From positions 1-64,000 of the forward strand of contig NZ_CANTKB010000019.1 of the NCBI RefSeq assembly GCF_947654165.1: a stretch of DNA of 64,000 bases. The letters run 5' to 3'. This DNA comes from an uncultured Blautia sp. (GTDB lineage Bacteria; Bacillota; Clostridia; Lachnospirales; Lachnospiraceae). The position numbers were made by a program, and so were the translations under genes. Below the pieces are notes generated by a model. The model was not told where the DNA came from, did no database searches, and saw only the letters and a program-made list of their open reading frames with translations. Positions 35,899-44,790 of this stretch are shown here, piece after piece; position 1 is the stretch's first letter, and every line of letters starts with the position of its first letter.

Positions 35899-37134
35899 AT
35901 GGGATTTTCGTTGGAGATTAGTGTTCCTGTGATGACGGTATTTTTTCAGGGACTGCTTAGTTTCTTTTCGCCCTGTGTATTGCCGCTGATTCCCATTTAT
36001 ATTGGTTATCTTTCAGGAGGAACCGGACACATAGGAGAAGACGGAAGAATTCATTTTAAACGAAGTAAGGTTTTGCTTCACACAGCATTTTTTGTTGTGG
36101 GAGTCAGTTTTGCCTTTTTCCTCCTGGGATTGGGATTCTCGGTCATGGGAAATTTTCTGAAAGAAAATCAGATCTGGTTTGCCAGAATCGGAGGTGTGAT
36201 CGTAATTTTATTTGGCCTGTATCAGATGGGGTTTTTAGGAAAAAGTTATTTCCTGGGGAAAGAGAGAAGACTGCCCTTTCAGTTGGATCTCCTTGCCATG
36301 TCTCCGGTAACGGCACTGGTAATGGGATTTACCTTTAGTTTTGCCTGGACACCTTGTGTAGGACCTGCACTTGCCAGTGTGCTGCTGATGACAGCGTCTG
36401 CGGCAACGAAGACTGCAGGATTTTTGTATATCGCTGTTTATACAGCAGGTTTTGTGCTTCCGTTTCTGGCAGTTGGACTTTTTACCACAACTCTTTTGGA
36501 GTTCTTTAAAAACCATATGAAAGTGGTTCATTATACGGTGAAAATAGGAGGTCTTCTTATGATCTTTATGGGACTTCTCATGCTTACGGGAAAAATGAAC
36601 GCTGTTTCAGGAGCTTTATCTTCCTCAGAAACTCAGAAAGAAGCCACAAAGACGGAAACAGAGCAGGAAGAAACGGCAGAAGAAGCAAAGGTTGTACCTG
36701 CCATAGATTTTACATTGAAAGATCAGTATGGGAATACACATACCTTGTCTGACTATAAGGGAAAAACTATATTTTTGAATTTTTGGGCTACCTGGTGTCC
36801 TCCCTGTAGAGCAGAGATGCCTGATATACAGAAATTATATGAAGAGTTTCAGCAGAAAAAGGAAGATATCGTAATCCTGGGCATAGCAGCACCGAATTTT
36901 GGAAATGAAAAATCAGAGGAAGAGATTAAAGGATTTTTAGAAGAAAACGGTTATACCTATCCGGTTGTTATGGATACGGAGGCAGAAATATTTCAGGCAT
37001 ATGGAATCACTTCTTTTCCTACTACCTTTATGATTGATAAAGATGGAAATGTTTTTGGGTATATTCCCGGACAGTTAAGTGAAGACACTATGCGAGATAT
37101 TATTGAGCAGACCGTGAACGGAAAAAGAAGATAG
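35899..37134 (+). CDS. CcdA-TlpA fusion: thiol-disulfide transporter with thioredoxin domain
   Basis: 411 residues. Residues 1-240 are a CcdA/DsbD-type membrane domain of about six helices with redox cysteines in FSPCVLPLIPIY and WTPCVGPAL. A Glu/Thr-rich linker (about 240-262) leads to a TlpA/ResA-like thioredoxin domain (270-411) with the active site WATWCPPCRAEMP and cis-proline in SFPTTFMI. CcdA carries electrons from cytosolic thioredoxin outward, and the fused domain would hand them to extracytoplasmic proteins. Monocistronic, downstream of the metal-cofactor cluster. Confidence 0.93.
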   Translation: MGFSLEISVPVMTVFFQGLLSFFSPCVLPLIPIYIGYLSGGTGHIGEDGRIHFKRSKVLLHTAFFVVGVSFAFFLLGLGFSVMGNFLKENQIWFARIGGVIVILFGLYQMGFLGKSYFLGKERRLPFQLDLLAMSPVTALVMGFTFSFAWTPCVGPALASVLLMTASAATKTAGFLYIAVYTAGFVLPFLAVGLFTTTLLEFFKNHMKVVHYTVKIGGLLMIFMGLLMLTGKMNAVSGALSSSETQKEATKTETEQEETAEEAKVVPAIDFTLKDQYGNTHTLSDYKGKTIFLNFWATWCPPCRAEMPDIQKLYEEFQQKKEDIVILGIAAPNFGNEKSEEEIKGFLEENGYTYPVVMDTEAEIFQAYGITSFPTTFMIDKDGNVFGYIPGQLSEDTMRDIIEQTVNGKRR

Positions 37135-37187
37135 AAAAGTCCGGACAGACATAGGAGTTGGAACCTCCAAGTCTGTCCGGACTTTTT
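37135..37187 (+). terminator. Terminator of the CcdA-TlpA gene
   Basis: AAAAGTCCGGACAGAC pairs perfectly with GTCTGTCCGGACTTTT. Starts at the stop codon; also usable by the convergent tRNA transcript. Confidence 0.92.
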
Positions 37188-37215
37188 AAGTTGTATCTTC
37201 TCGAAAAATAAAAAA

Positions 37216-37288
37216 AGCGCGAGACGGGACTCGAACCCGCGGCCTCGACCTTGGCAAGGTCGCACTCCACCAACTGAGCCACTCGCGC
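37216..37288 (-). tRNA. tRNA-Gly(GCC)
   Basis: 73 nt. On the minus strand: acceptor GCGCGAG/CTCGCGC, anticodon arm CGACC-TTGCCAA-GGTCG with anticodon GCC, T loop TTCGAGT. No encoded CCA. Confidence 0.96.
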
Positions 37289-37291
37289 ATA

Positions 37292-37362
37292 AGCGGGTGA
37301 TGGGAATCGAACCCACATATCCAGCTTGGAAGGCTGGTGTTCTACCACTGAACTACACCCGC
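37292..37362 (-). tRNA. tRNA-Gly(UCC)
   Basis: 71 nt. On the minus strand: acceptor GCGGGTG/CACCCGC, anticodon arm CCAGC-CTTCCAA-GCTGG with anticodon TCC, T loop TTCGATT. Three bases from tRNA-Gly(GCC), one transcript. Confidence 0.96.
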
Positions 37363-37400
37363 AGGTTTATGTTGTTGTTTGTTGTCCTGACGACTTATTT

Positions 37401-37429
37401 ATAATACAATAAGAAAAAGGAAATGTCAA
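37401..37429 (-). promoter_or_regulatory. Promoter of the tRNA-Gly pair
   Basis: On the minus strand TTGACA, a 17-bp spacer and TATTAT lie about 40 bp before the first tRNA. Confidence 0.8.
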
Positions 37430-37484
37430 CACTTTTTTGAAAAAAATTAATTTTTTTTATTTTTCACACATCTTCTTCAAATTT

Positions 37485-37518
37485 AAAGAGGAAAGAGGCT
37501 GTGACATCTCACAGCCTC
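37485..37518 (-). terminator. Terminator of murT-gatD
   Basis: GAGGCTGTGA pairs perfectly with TCACAGCCTC; on the minus strand it is followed by TTTCCTCTTT. Confidence 0.75.
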
Positions 37519-37526
37519 TGATTATG

Positions 37527-38249
37527 TTAGGGGTGTTGTACAAAGCGGTTATAGATGAACTGATTCGCTTCTTTTTCCTGGGTGTCATCCAATGGAGAAA
37601 GAGTACCGTTTCCATATTTTCTCTCCAGGGCATTGGAGAGAAGATAATCGCAGATGTGCGGATTTTTCGGAAGCAGCGGGCCATGGAGGTAAGTACCTAC
37701 CACATTTTTGTATAAGACACCTTCCGTTCCGTCTTCCCCATTATTGCCATGTCCGTAGAGAACCTTGCCGAAAGGCTTATTGTCTCCGATATAAGTTCTT
37801 CCGCCATGGTTTTCAAACCCTACGATTGGAAGAGAAAAGTCAGGATTTTCCAGAATAATGTTGTCTATGAGTCGTGGGCTTCCCTGTTCGGTGTACAGAT
37901 CGACCAGGGAGAGTCCCTCCAAAGTCCCTTCTTCGGTCTTGTAATAATGTCCGAGAAGCTGGTAACCTCCACATACAGCGATTACACTGCCGCCGTCTTC
38001 CACATAAGAATGGAAATCCTCACGTATGCTGCGAAGTTTGCTGCATACGATCCGCTGTTCACGATCAGAACCGCCGCCCAGCAGGACAATATCAAGTTTG
38101 GAGAAATCAATGGAATCTCCCATGCTGAATGCAATGATCTCAGCTTCGATTCCGCGCCAGGTGCTGCGTTTCATCATGCACTGGATATTTCCTCTGTCTC
38201 CATACAGATTTAACAGATCAGGGTATAAATGTCCGATGGTAAGTTTCAT
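37527..38249 (-). CDS. gatD: Lipid II isoglutaminyl synthase, glutaminase subunit
   Basis: 240 residues. Class I glutamine amidotransferase of the CobB/CobQ type: nucleophile Cys in IAVCGGYQLLG (about residue 94) and catalytic His in GTYLHGPLLPKNP. Begins LTIGHLYPDLLNLYGDRGN, characteristic of GatD. It supplies ammonia to MurT for amidation of the D-glutamate of lipid II. Overlaps murT by four bases; followed by a terminator. Confidence 0.93.
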   Translation of the reverse strand: MKLTIGHLYPDLLNLYGDRGNIQCMMKRSTWRGIEAEIIAFSMGDSIDFSKLDIVLLGGGSDREQRIVCSKLRSIREDFHSYVEDGGSVIAVCGGYQLLGHYYKTEEGTLEGLSLVDLYTEQGSPRLIDNIILENPDFSLPIVGFENHGGRTYIGDNKPFGKVLYGHGNNGEDGTEGVLYKNVVGTYLHGPLLPKNPHICDYLLSNALERKYGNGTLSPLDDTQEKEANQFIYNRFVQHP

Positions 38250-39589
38250 GATTTCTTTCCCTCCAATCGTTTCAGGATATTATGGGTGGAATAAAGTCCG
38301 GTATAATTTACCAGTAAATACAGATTTTTGGTTCCGTTTTCCAGTTTTGCCAGAATTGCTTTTTCAATATCAGGTTCCAAAACAGAATCAATATCTACAT
38401 ATTTCAATCGTAGCTGCATATCACGGCAGCGGATTCCGCATACGGTGATAGAAGCAGCATTTGCATCTTTTAATCGGTCAAAGTCCACATCCCAGAGCCA
38501 GGAAACATCGATTCCGTCCTGACTGTTGTCATTGATCAGAATGATAATGTCTTTTGGAGTCTCATCGGTCATGACGGATGAGATATTCTGATTGAATCCG
38601 GCTGGGTTTTTGGCAAGATTTAAAAGGATTTTTGTTCCCTTAATTTCAAAAAGTTCGTTTCTTCCAAACTGAGGCGTATAGTTTCCTAAGATCTGGTTGA
38701 AGTTTTCAAGGGAAACCTTCGCCATGGAGGCAGCTCCATATACCGCTAAAATATTATAGACATTATAAAAACCTCTGTAGTTTGCCTTGATAGGGAAAGT
38801 ACCTACCTGGAAGGAGAGACCGTCGGATAAAGAAACATTGGAGGCATCATAATCCGGAAGCGGACGTTTGAACCCACAATGAGGACAGTAATAATCTCCT
38901 AACTGGCTGTAGTGGTAAAAATGATATTCCATTTTTTCACCGCAGCGTTTACAAAAACGACCTTCTCTGATTTCTTTTGTATCTTCTTCCGGAAGAACCC
39001 TTTCACTGATGCCGTAGAAGGCATGGGGATTCTTGTGTTCCAGTGTGAGACAGGCGGAGAGAGAATCATCAGCATTTGCAAGAATCTTCATGTTTGGAGC
39101 CATCTCCATGGCAGTGGACAGCAATTCCATAGTGGTATCAATCTCTCCGTAGCGGTCAAGCTGGTCCCGAAACAGATTTGTGAGAATCATGTAATCCGGC
39201 TGAAAGTGTGGAAATACCTTTACCGTAGAAGCCTCATCCACCTCGATGCAGGCGTAATCTGCCTTTAAATGACCTGACAATCCGGCATTTAAGACAAATG
39301 CGGAAACTACTCCGTTTAACATGTTGGAACCGGTATGATTACAAATAACTTTTTTATGATCGCCTTCCAGAACAGAAGCCAGAAGGTTGTTCGTAGTAGT
39401 CTTTCCGTTGGTACCGCAGACAACAAAAATATCTTGTTTTACCTCTTTGGCAAGCTCTTTCAGAATAGGCGGATAGATCGAAAGAGCTGCTTTTCCCGCC
39501 AGGGTAGCACCTTGTTTTCCTGTTAGCCGGCATGCGAATTTAATGAAATGAGCACTCCATACTGCCAGTAATCTTCGAATATTCATCAT
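38246..39589 (-). CDS. murT: Lipid II isoglutaminyl synthase, Mur ligase subunit
   Basis: 447 residues. Mur ligase fold with the ATP loop VVCGTNGKTTTNNLLA (about 56-72), a zinc ribbon CKRCGEK...CPHCG (about 210-235, a MurT insertion) and a C-terminal DUF1727 domain (LAKNPAGFNQ). With GatD it amidates D-Glu of the stem peptide to D-isoglutamine, needed for cross-linking and lysozyme resistance in Gram-positives. Starts at a double ATG (39589/39586). Confidence 0.93.
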   Translation of the reverse strand: MMNIRRLLAVWSAHFIKFACRLTGKQGATLAGKAALSIYPPILKELAKEVKQDIFVVCGTNGKTTTNNLLASVLEGDHKKVICNHTGSNMLNGVVSAFVLNAGLSGHLKADYACIEVDEASTVKVFPHFQPDYMILTNLFRDQLDRYGEIDTTMELLSTAMEMAPNMKILANADDSLSACLTLEHKNPHAFYGISERVLPEEDTKEIREGRFCKRCGEKMEYHFYHYSQLGDYYCPHCGFKRPLPDYDASNVSLSDGLSFQVGTFPIKANYRGFYNVYNILAVYGAASMAKVSLENFNQILGNYTPQFGRNELFEIKGTKILLNLAKNPAGFNQNISSVMTDETPKDIIILINDNSQDGIDVSWLWDVDFDRLKDANAASITVCGIRCRDMQLRLKYVDIDSVLEPDIEKAILAKLENGTKNLYLLVNYTGLYSTHNILKRLEGKKS

Positions 39590-39657
39590 AATATTTTTCC
39601 TTTATCTTGTTTTCAGGAGAATTCCTGTGTGTTTAGTATTTCAGTTTTCATTTATTC

Positions 39658-39686
39658 ATTATACATAAAGACAAGAAAGAGTACAA
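39658..39686 (-). promoter_or_regulatory. Promoter of murT-gatD
   Basis: Minus strand: TTGTAC, 17-bp spacer, TATAAT, about 70 bp before murT. Confidence 0.65.
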
Positions 39687-39780
39687 CCGAAGAGTTGCAA
39701 AAAAATTTACAGTCGAAAATTTAGGGTGGAAATATTGCAGACAGTGTGATACTATGAAAAAAGGAATTTGTTATGGTAGT

Positions 39781-39799
39781 GTGCGAAAATATTTCGCAC
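39781..39799. promoter_or_regulatory. Perfect palindrome before the FAH-family gene
   Basis: GTGCGAAAATATTTCGCAC: arms GTGCGAAA and TTTCGCAC with three bases between. It ends just before the ribosome site GAGGAGG, so it can act as an operator or as an mRNA hairpin at the translation start. Confidence 0.5.
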
Positions 39800-39814
39800 G
39801 GAAGAGGAGGAAAA

Positions 39815-40708
39815 ATGAAACTGTTAACTTATAAACTCCCAGGTGAAGAGAAAGAACGTCTTGGGGTCATGAGCACGAAAGAATTACAGAAGATTATTCC
39901 GCTGGATGAACTGGGGTTAGAGTTTGAGGATATGAATGATCTGATTGACAGAATAAAACCGGAAGAGCTTGAACAGATCAGGAAGAACAGCAGTTGCTCA
40001 GAATTAGACATGCTGGATTATAAAGCGGTGGTTCATTGTTCTCCCATTCCACATCCCCGTCAGGATATTATCTGTCTTGGGCTGAATTTCATGGATCATG
40101 CAAAAGAATCTACCAGATATAAGAAAGAAAGTTTCGATGGAGAGCGTCCTTATGCGGTTTATTTTTCTAAGAGAGTCCATGAGGCGACTCCGGACGGAGG
40201 AGAGATTCCATCTTATCAGGGGTTGGTAGACAGTCTGGATTATGAGGCAGAACTGGGTGTGATCATCGGGAAAGATGCGTTCCGGGTCAAGAGGGAGGAT
40301 GCCTTTGACTATGTGTTTGGATATACGGTGATCAACGATGTCAGTGCAAGAAATATTCAAACTCGCCATAAACAGTGGTATTTTGGAAAGAGTATGGATG
40401 GGTTTACGCCTATGGGACCGTTTTTGGTGACAGAAGATGCTGTGCAGCGTCCTCCCGTGCTCACAATTAAAAGCAGGGTAAATGGGGTTCTGCGTCAGAA
40501 TGGAAGAACAGATATGTTTATTTTTGATATTCCTCATGTGATTGAAGAATTGTCTCACGGAATGACATTAAAGGCTGGAACCATTATCTCTATGGGAACG
40601 CCGGCAGGTGTTGGTATGGGTATGATGCCGCCCAGATTTCTGTCACCGGGAGATGTGGTGGAATGCGGCGTAGAAGGTATTGGTGTGCTTACCAACACGA
40701 TTGTCTAG
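39815..40708 (+). CDS. Fumarylacetoacetate hydrolase family protein
   Basis: 297 residues. The FAH domain (about 90-297) shows DIICLGLNFMDHAKES, the metal ligands in DYEAELGVIIG, NDVSARNIQ, GKSMDGFTPMGP and TPAGVGMG. Family members hydrolyse or isomerise acylpyruvates and 2-oxo-hept-ene-dioates; small bacterial ones are often oxaloacetate decarboxylases or acylpyruvases. ATG 39815 lies behind GAGGAGG. It appears monocistronic, so context gives no substrate. Confidence 0.88.
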   Translation: MKLLTYKLPGEEKERLGVMSTKELQKIIPLDELGLEFEDMNDLIDRIKPEELEQIRKNSSCSELDMLDYKAVVHCSPIPHPRQDIICLGLNFMDHAKESTRYKKESFDGERPYAVYFSKRVHEATPDGGEIPSYQGLVDSLDYEAELGVIIGKDAFRVKREDAFDYVFGYTVINDVSARNIQTRHKQWYFGKSMDGFTPMGPFLVTEDAVQRPPVLTIKSRVNGVLRQNGRTDMFIFDIPHVIEELSHGMTLKAGTIISMGTPAGVGMGMMPPRFLSPGDVVECGVEGIGVLTNTIV

Positions 40709-40746
40709 AAGAAATAATAAATTTCTAAAAAAGAGGTTGAAATTTC

Positions 40747-40806
40747 ATATTATCTGTGATAAGATTGCTTTGTTGCTGTAAGGTGGCAATTTATCACAGA
40801 TAATAT
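40747..40806. repeat. Large perfect inverted repeat before tRNA-Phe
   Basis: ATATTATCTGTGATAA (40747-40762) and TTATCACAGATAATAT (40791-40806) are exact 16-bp arms; after one bulged G the stem continues with ATTGC/GCAAT. The loop is about 17 bases. No T-run follows. It ends seven bases before the tRNA. Possible roles: factor-binding dyad, RNA processing signal, terminator of the FAH gene, or a small element end. Confidence 0.7.
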
Positions 40807-40813
40807 CTTATTC

Positions 40814-40886
<73 letters not shown>

Positions 40887-40998
40887 TTTTTTTTTAACTC
40901 AAATGTCTTTGAGGAGAGAACATATATCTTTGCTAGAGGGAAAATGAGGGAAAGAAATAGAAAATAAGCATAAAATGGGAAAGGTCAGGTGGGAAAAT

Positions 40999-42237
40999 AT
41001 GTATTCACTGGATGAAATCAGAAATGTGGATCCGGAAATTGCAGAATGCATTTGTCAGGAGGTAAAGCGTCAGAACTCTCATATCGAGTTGATCGCTTCC
41101 GAGAACTGGGTGAGTAAAGCGGTTATGGCAGCTATGGGAAGTCCGCTTACCAATAAATATGCAGAGGGATATCCGGGGAAACGGTACTATGGCGGCTGTG
41201 AATGTGTGGATGATGTAGAACGTCTTGCAATAGAAAGAGCAAAAGAACTGTTTCAATGCGAATATGTAAATGTTCAGCCACATTCAGGAGCACAGGCAAA
41301 CATGGCAGTGTTTTTTGCTATGCTGAAACCCGGGGATACCGTGATGGGAATGAACCTTGCCCATGGAGGACATCTTTCCCACGGAAGTCCGGCTAATTTT
41401 TCCGGAGCATATTTCAAAGTGGTTCCTTACGGAGTCAATGATGATGGTGTGATTGACTATGAAGAAGTCAGAAGGATTGCTTTAGAGGCAAAACCGAAAC
41501 TGATCGTTGCCGGTGCCAGTGCTTACTGCAGGATCATTGACTTTAAGAAATTCCGGGAAATTGCAGACGAGGCAGGAGCATATCTCATGGTTGATATTGC
41601 ACACATTGCAGGTCTTGTGGCAGCAGGCGTACATCCAAGCCCGATTCCATATGCTCATGTGACCACGACCACGACTCATAAGACCTTGAGAGGACCAAGA
41701 GGCGGTATGATCATGAGCAGTGCAGAAATAGCCAAAAAATTCAACTTTAATAAAGCAGTGTTCCCGGGAACCCAGGGTGGTCCGTTGATGCATGTGATTG
41801 CGGCAAAGGCAGTGTGCTTTAAAGAAGCATTGCAGCCGGAATACAAAGTGTACCAGCAGAATATTGTGAAAAATGCAAAGGCACTTTGTAATGGACTCTT
41901 AAACAGAGGAATAAATATTGTTTCAGGAACTACGGAAAACCATCTGATGCTGGTGGATTTGCGTGGAACCGGAATTACCGGAAAGGAAATGGAACATCTT
42001 CTGGATGAGGCAAACATTACCTGCAATAAAAATGCCATTCCAAATGATCCGGAGTCACCATTTGTTACCAGCGGAGTGCGTCTTGGAACTGCAGCAGTGA
42101 CATCCAGGGGAATGAATGAGGAGGATATGGATTTGATTGCCGAGGCAATTGCTCTCATGGTCAAAGACAGGACAAAGAAAGAGCAGGCAATGAAAATTGT
42201 AAAATCCCTGACCGATAAGTACCCATTGAATGCATAA
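40999..42237 (+). CDS. glyA: Serine hydroxymethyltransferase
   Basis: 412 residues, normal length. PLP enzyme that converts serine and tetrahydrofolate to glycine and methylene-THF. Cofactor lysine in [15 protein letters not shown] (about 220-234); other family blocks are [24 protein letters not shown] and [14 protein letters not shown] chose ATG 40999 with AGGTGGG upstream; an in-frame ATG at 40975 has only a weak site. Single gene, closed by a bidirectional terminator. Confidence 0.96.
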   Translation: MYSLDEIRNVDPEIAECICQEVKRQNSHIELIASENWVSKAVMAAMGSPLTNKYAEGYPGKRYYGGCECVDDVERLAIERAKELFQCEYVNVQPHSGAQANMAVFFAMLKPGDTVMGMNLAHGGHLSHGSPANFSGAYFKVVPYGVNDDGVIDYEEVRRIALEAKPKLIVAGASAYCRIIDFKKFREIADEAGAYLMVDIAHIAGLVAAGVHPSPIPYAHVTTTTTHKTLRGPRGGMIMSSAEIAKKFNFNKAVFPGTQGGPLMHVIAAKAVCFKEALQPEYKVYQQNIVKNAKALCNGLLNRGINIVSGTTENHLMLVDLRGTGITGKEMEHLLDEANITCNKNAIPNDPESPFVTSGVRLGTAAVTSRGMNEEDMDLIAEAIALMVKDRTKKEQAMKIVKSLTDKYPLNA

Positions 42238-42250
42238 GAAAATAATATAG

Positions 42251-42317
42251 AAAGCACGGTGATACAGAGCCTGAATCAGAGAGATTCTGGAAAGACCCGG
42301 TATCACCGTGCTTTTTT
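42251..42317. terminator. Bidirectional terminator between glyA and trxB
   Basis: AAAGCACGGTGATAC pairs with GTATCACCGTGCTTT over 15 bp; T-runs on both strands. A second small stem GAATC/GATTC lies in the loop. Confidence 0.9.
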
Positions 42318-43248
42318 ATACATTCAATTTATGAAAGGCATCCTGTGCTGCAACAGCACCGTCATTGACTGCGGTTACGACCTGCCGCAAACCTTTCTGG
42401 CACACATCTCCCGCACCATACAAAAGAGGAATCTTGGTTTCCATAGAAGCATTTACCACCATATAGCCCTGAGGATTTAATACGTCCAGGTGCTTCAGGA
42501 ATCCGGTGACCGGATCAGCACCGATGTATGGGAAGATGCCGGAAACAGGAAGGGTTCGTTCTTCTTTTGTGGTAACATCTGTAATTTTTAATCCGTTTAC
42601 ATGTTGTCCGTCATCCAGAATTTCAGTTGGAACAACAGTTTGGATGATTTCTATCTTGGGGTTGGATTTTGCTGCGTCCACTGCAATTTTATCTGCACGG
42701 AATACGTTACGCCGCATGAGAATATAAACTTTGCTGGCAAAGTGTGTCAGATAAACTGCTTCTTCCAGTGCGGAATTACCGCCTCCGATAACGGCTACCT
42801 CCTGATCCCGGAAGAAAGCTCCATCACATACCGCACAGTAGGAAAGTCCACGGCCGATATTCTGTTTCTCTCCGGGAATCCCCATGAGACGTTCCTTTGT
42901 TCCTGTTGCCACTAAAACAGCGGGAGCCTGGAAGACAGTTCCATCTTCACAGATGATCTGTTTGTCAGAGGAAGGATTTGTTTCATCAACTTTGATTTCC
43001 ACAACATTTCCATATTCATAGACAGCACCAAAACTGGTGGAATGTTCGAACATATCCATTGCTAACTGGGAGCCTGGTTCTGTTTTGATGCCTGGCCAAT
43101 TGCTGATTTCATTGGTCTTCAGAAGTTTTCCCCCGGGAGCACCGCTTTCGATCATGGCTGTTTTTAATCCTGCCCGTGAAGCATAGATACCAGCGGTCAT
43201 TCCTGCGGGACCTGCTCCGATAATGATAAAGTCATACTTTTTAATCAT
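42316..43248 (-). CDS. trxB: Thioredoxin reductase
   Basis: 310 residues. FAD site IIGAGPAGMTAGIYA at the N-terminus, redox-active CAVCDG near residue 138, NADPH site VIGGGNSALEEAVYL and the C-terminal GAGDVCQKGLRQVVTA. Reduces thioredoxin with NADPH (or another donor). It follows trxA by 40 bp on the minus strand, forming a complete thioredoxin system. Confidence 0.96.
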   Translation of the reverse strand: MIKKYDFIIIGAGPAGMTAGIYASRAGLKTAMIESGAPGGKLLKTNEISNWPGIKTEPGSQLAMDMFEHSTSFGAVYEYGNVVEIKVDETNPSSDKQIICEDGTVFQAPAVLVATGTKERLMGIPGEKQNIGRGLSYCAVCDGAFFRDQEVAVIGGGNSALEEAVYLTHFASKVYILMRRNVFRADKIAVDAAKSNPKIEIIQTVVPTEILDDGQHVNGLKITDVTTKEERTLPVSGIFPYIGADPVTGFLKHLDVLNPQGYMVVNASMETKIPLLYGAGDVCQKGLRQVVTAVNDGAVAAQDAFHKLNV

Positions 43249-43288
43249 AATGATGCCGCCTTTCCTGACAATGGTTTTTATCGTATAA

Positions 43289-43606
43289 TTACAGTGCGTT
43301 TATTTTTTGTTCAAGAACCGGCTTTGGAAGAAATCCTACTGCAGAGTCTTTGATTTCGCCATCTTTAATGAAGAAGACGGAAGGAACAGTGCTGATCTCC
43401 CATGCTTTACGCAGATCCGGATTTTCATCAATGTCCACTTTTACGATTTTTACGTCTTTTTGTTCTGCATCAAGCTGCTCCAAAACTTGTCCCAGCATTT
43501 TGCATGGTCCGCACCAGGTTGCAAAGAAATCTAAAACAACCGGTTTCTGTGAATTTAAAACTTCTTCCTGAAAATGATTTGTATTATTTATGTGTAAAAT
43601 TGCCAT
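43289..43606 (-). CDS. trxA: Thioredoxin
   Basis: 105 residues. Active site ATWCGPCKMLG near residue 31 and cis-proline in STVPSVFFI. Cytosolic disulfide reductant, paired with the downstream trxB. The upstream TATAAT at about 43655 on the minus strand is a possible -10 box. Confidence 0.96.
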   Translation of the reverse strand: MAILHINNTNHFQEEVLNSQKPVVLDFFATWCGPCKMLGQVLEQLDAEQKDVKIVKVDIDENPDLRKAWEISTVPSVFFIKDGEIKDSAVGFLPKPVLEQKINAL

Positions 43607-43791
43607 GTTTGTAATCTCCTTTGTTTTTGATTTAGTATGCTTGTATTATAAAACAAGACTTACCGATAGTCTGTGACAAGGTCACGTTTTTTATGTGAAA
43701 ACCGTTTACGGAAACTTTAAAACTTGTTATAATGTTATAATAGGTAGCATCTGGTGCAAGAGATTTATTTATGGCGGCAGGGGGTATTCAG

Positions 43792-44778
43792 ATGAATGAA
43801 CTGGAAGGATTAAGAAAACTTCTTGATAAAGAACAGGTGGCTCCGATAGGAAAAGATCTGAGCCTTGTAATACAGAAAAAACTGAAGAAAAGCGGAATCT
43901 ATTTTCGGATTTTTGCCAGAGTGAAAGAAGCAGGCTCTGTTTATCAGAAATTAGAGTGGAAGAAAAAGGAATATCTGGAAAAGGATAAGAAGATGCAGGA
44001 TCTGGTCGGACTGCGTATTGTCTTATATTATATGGATGATATTCCTGTGTGCAAGGAAATGCTGCAGAATACCTTTGCGATCATCGAGAAGGATTCACAT
44101 GAAGATATTCCTAAGGTAAATGAATTCAATCCTTTGCGAATGAACTATGTATGCAGGATGCCGAAAGAGTTCGCAGACCGTTTTCCGAAAGAACTCTGGG
44201 AGAATTATAGAATCGATCAGACGTTTGAAGTGCAGATACGCACTACGTTTTCAGAAGGATGGCATGAGGTGGATCATGATGTAAGATACAAACACAAGGA
44301 TGAATGGAATCAGCATTATGAATTGTCCAGAGAATTAAATGGGATTTATGCTACTCTGGAAATCTGTGACAGGAGTATGGTAAATCTTCTGGAGCGGCTT
44401 GCATATCGGAATTACAAAAGTATGCAGATTGAAGCAATGATTCGGAATAAGTTTCGCCTGCGCTTTGAAAATTCTGTGATTTCCGTGCCGTTGCTGGAGT
44501 TCCTCCAAAAAGATCAGGAACTGGTGAAGAAGATTTATCGTTCTGAAAGGGAAGAACCGATTCGCTTTTTTGCCAGCGATTTGTCGGATGGAATTGTGCT
44601 GACAGTGGATAATCTGGTATTCGTATGCAATGAATTATGTATAGGAAGAAAAGACCTCGAAGACCGTACACCAATGTTAATACGGGAAAAAACAGAAAAA
44701 TGGAAGCAGAGGCGAAAAGAACAGGAAAAAACTTCTATTAATATGAAGAAAGAGGTTGACACAGGGTTTTTCTTATAA
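43792..44778 (+). CDS. Divergent RelA/SpoT-domain protein
   Basis: 328 residues. A (p)ppGpp-synthetase-type nucleotidyltransferase domain at about 20-190: ARVKEAGSVYQKL (R/K/S block), MQDLVGLRIVLYY and FEVQIRTTFSEGWHEVDHD. The normal G-loop (GYxSLH, whose Tyr stacks on the substrate) is replaced by FNPLRMNYVCRMP. There is no HD hydrolase, TGS or ACT domain, and the C-terminal 140 residues are unassigned. It may be an altered alarmone synthetase, a tRNA-pyrophosphorylating type, or inactive. ATG 43792 follows AGGGGG. Its last codons overlap the rplM promoter. Confidence 0.75.
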   Translation: MNELEGLRKLLDKEQVAPIGKDLSLVIQKKLKKSGIYFRIFARVKEAGSVYQKLEWKKKEYLEKDKKMQDLVGLRIVLYYMDDIPVCKEMLQNTFAIIEKDSHEDIPKVNEFNPLRMNYVCRMPKEFADRFPKELWENYRIDQTFEVQIRTTFSEGWHEVDHDVRYKHKDEWNQHYELSRELNGIYATLEICDRSMVNLLERLAYRNYKSMQIEAMIRNKFRLRFENSVISVPLLEFLQKDQELVKKIYRSEREEPIRFFASDLSDGIVLTVDNLVFVCNELCIGRKDLEDRTPMLIREKTEKWKQRRKEQEKTSINMKKEVDTGFFL

Positions 44779-44784
44779 TATAAT
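44756..44784 (+). promoter_or_regulatory. Promoter of rplM-rpsI
   Basis: TTGACA (44756-44761), 17-bp spacer, TATAAT (44779-44784): full consensus, lying across the stop of the RelA-like gene. Confidence 0.9.
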
Positions 44785-44790
44785 ATACCA

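Noticed and set aside
37100..37348. Open frame on the minus strand reading through the tRNA-Gly genes
   Set aside because: It lies on the two tRNAs and the terminator; the protein-like text is tRNA sequence in translation.
43792..44778. Ordinary (p)ppGpp synthetase RelQ/RelP
   Set aside because: Longer than RelQ/RelP and lacking the GYxS/H loop, so the standard function is not claimed.
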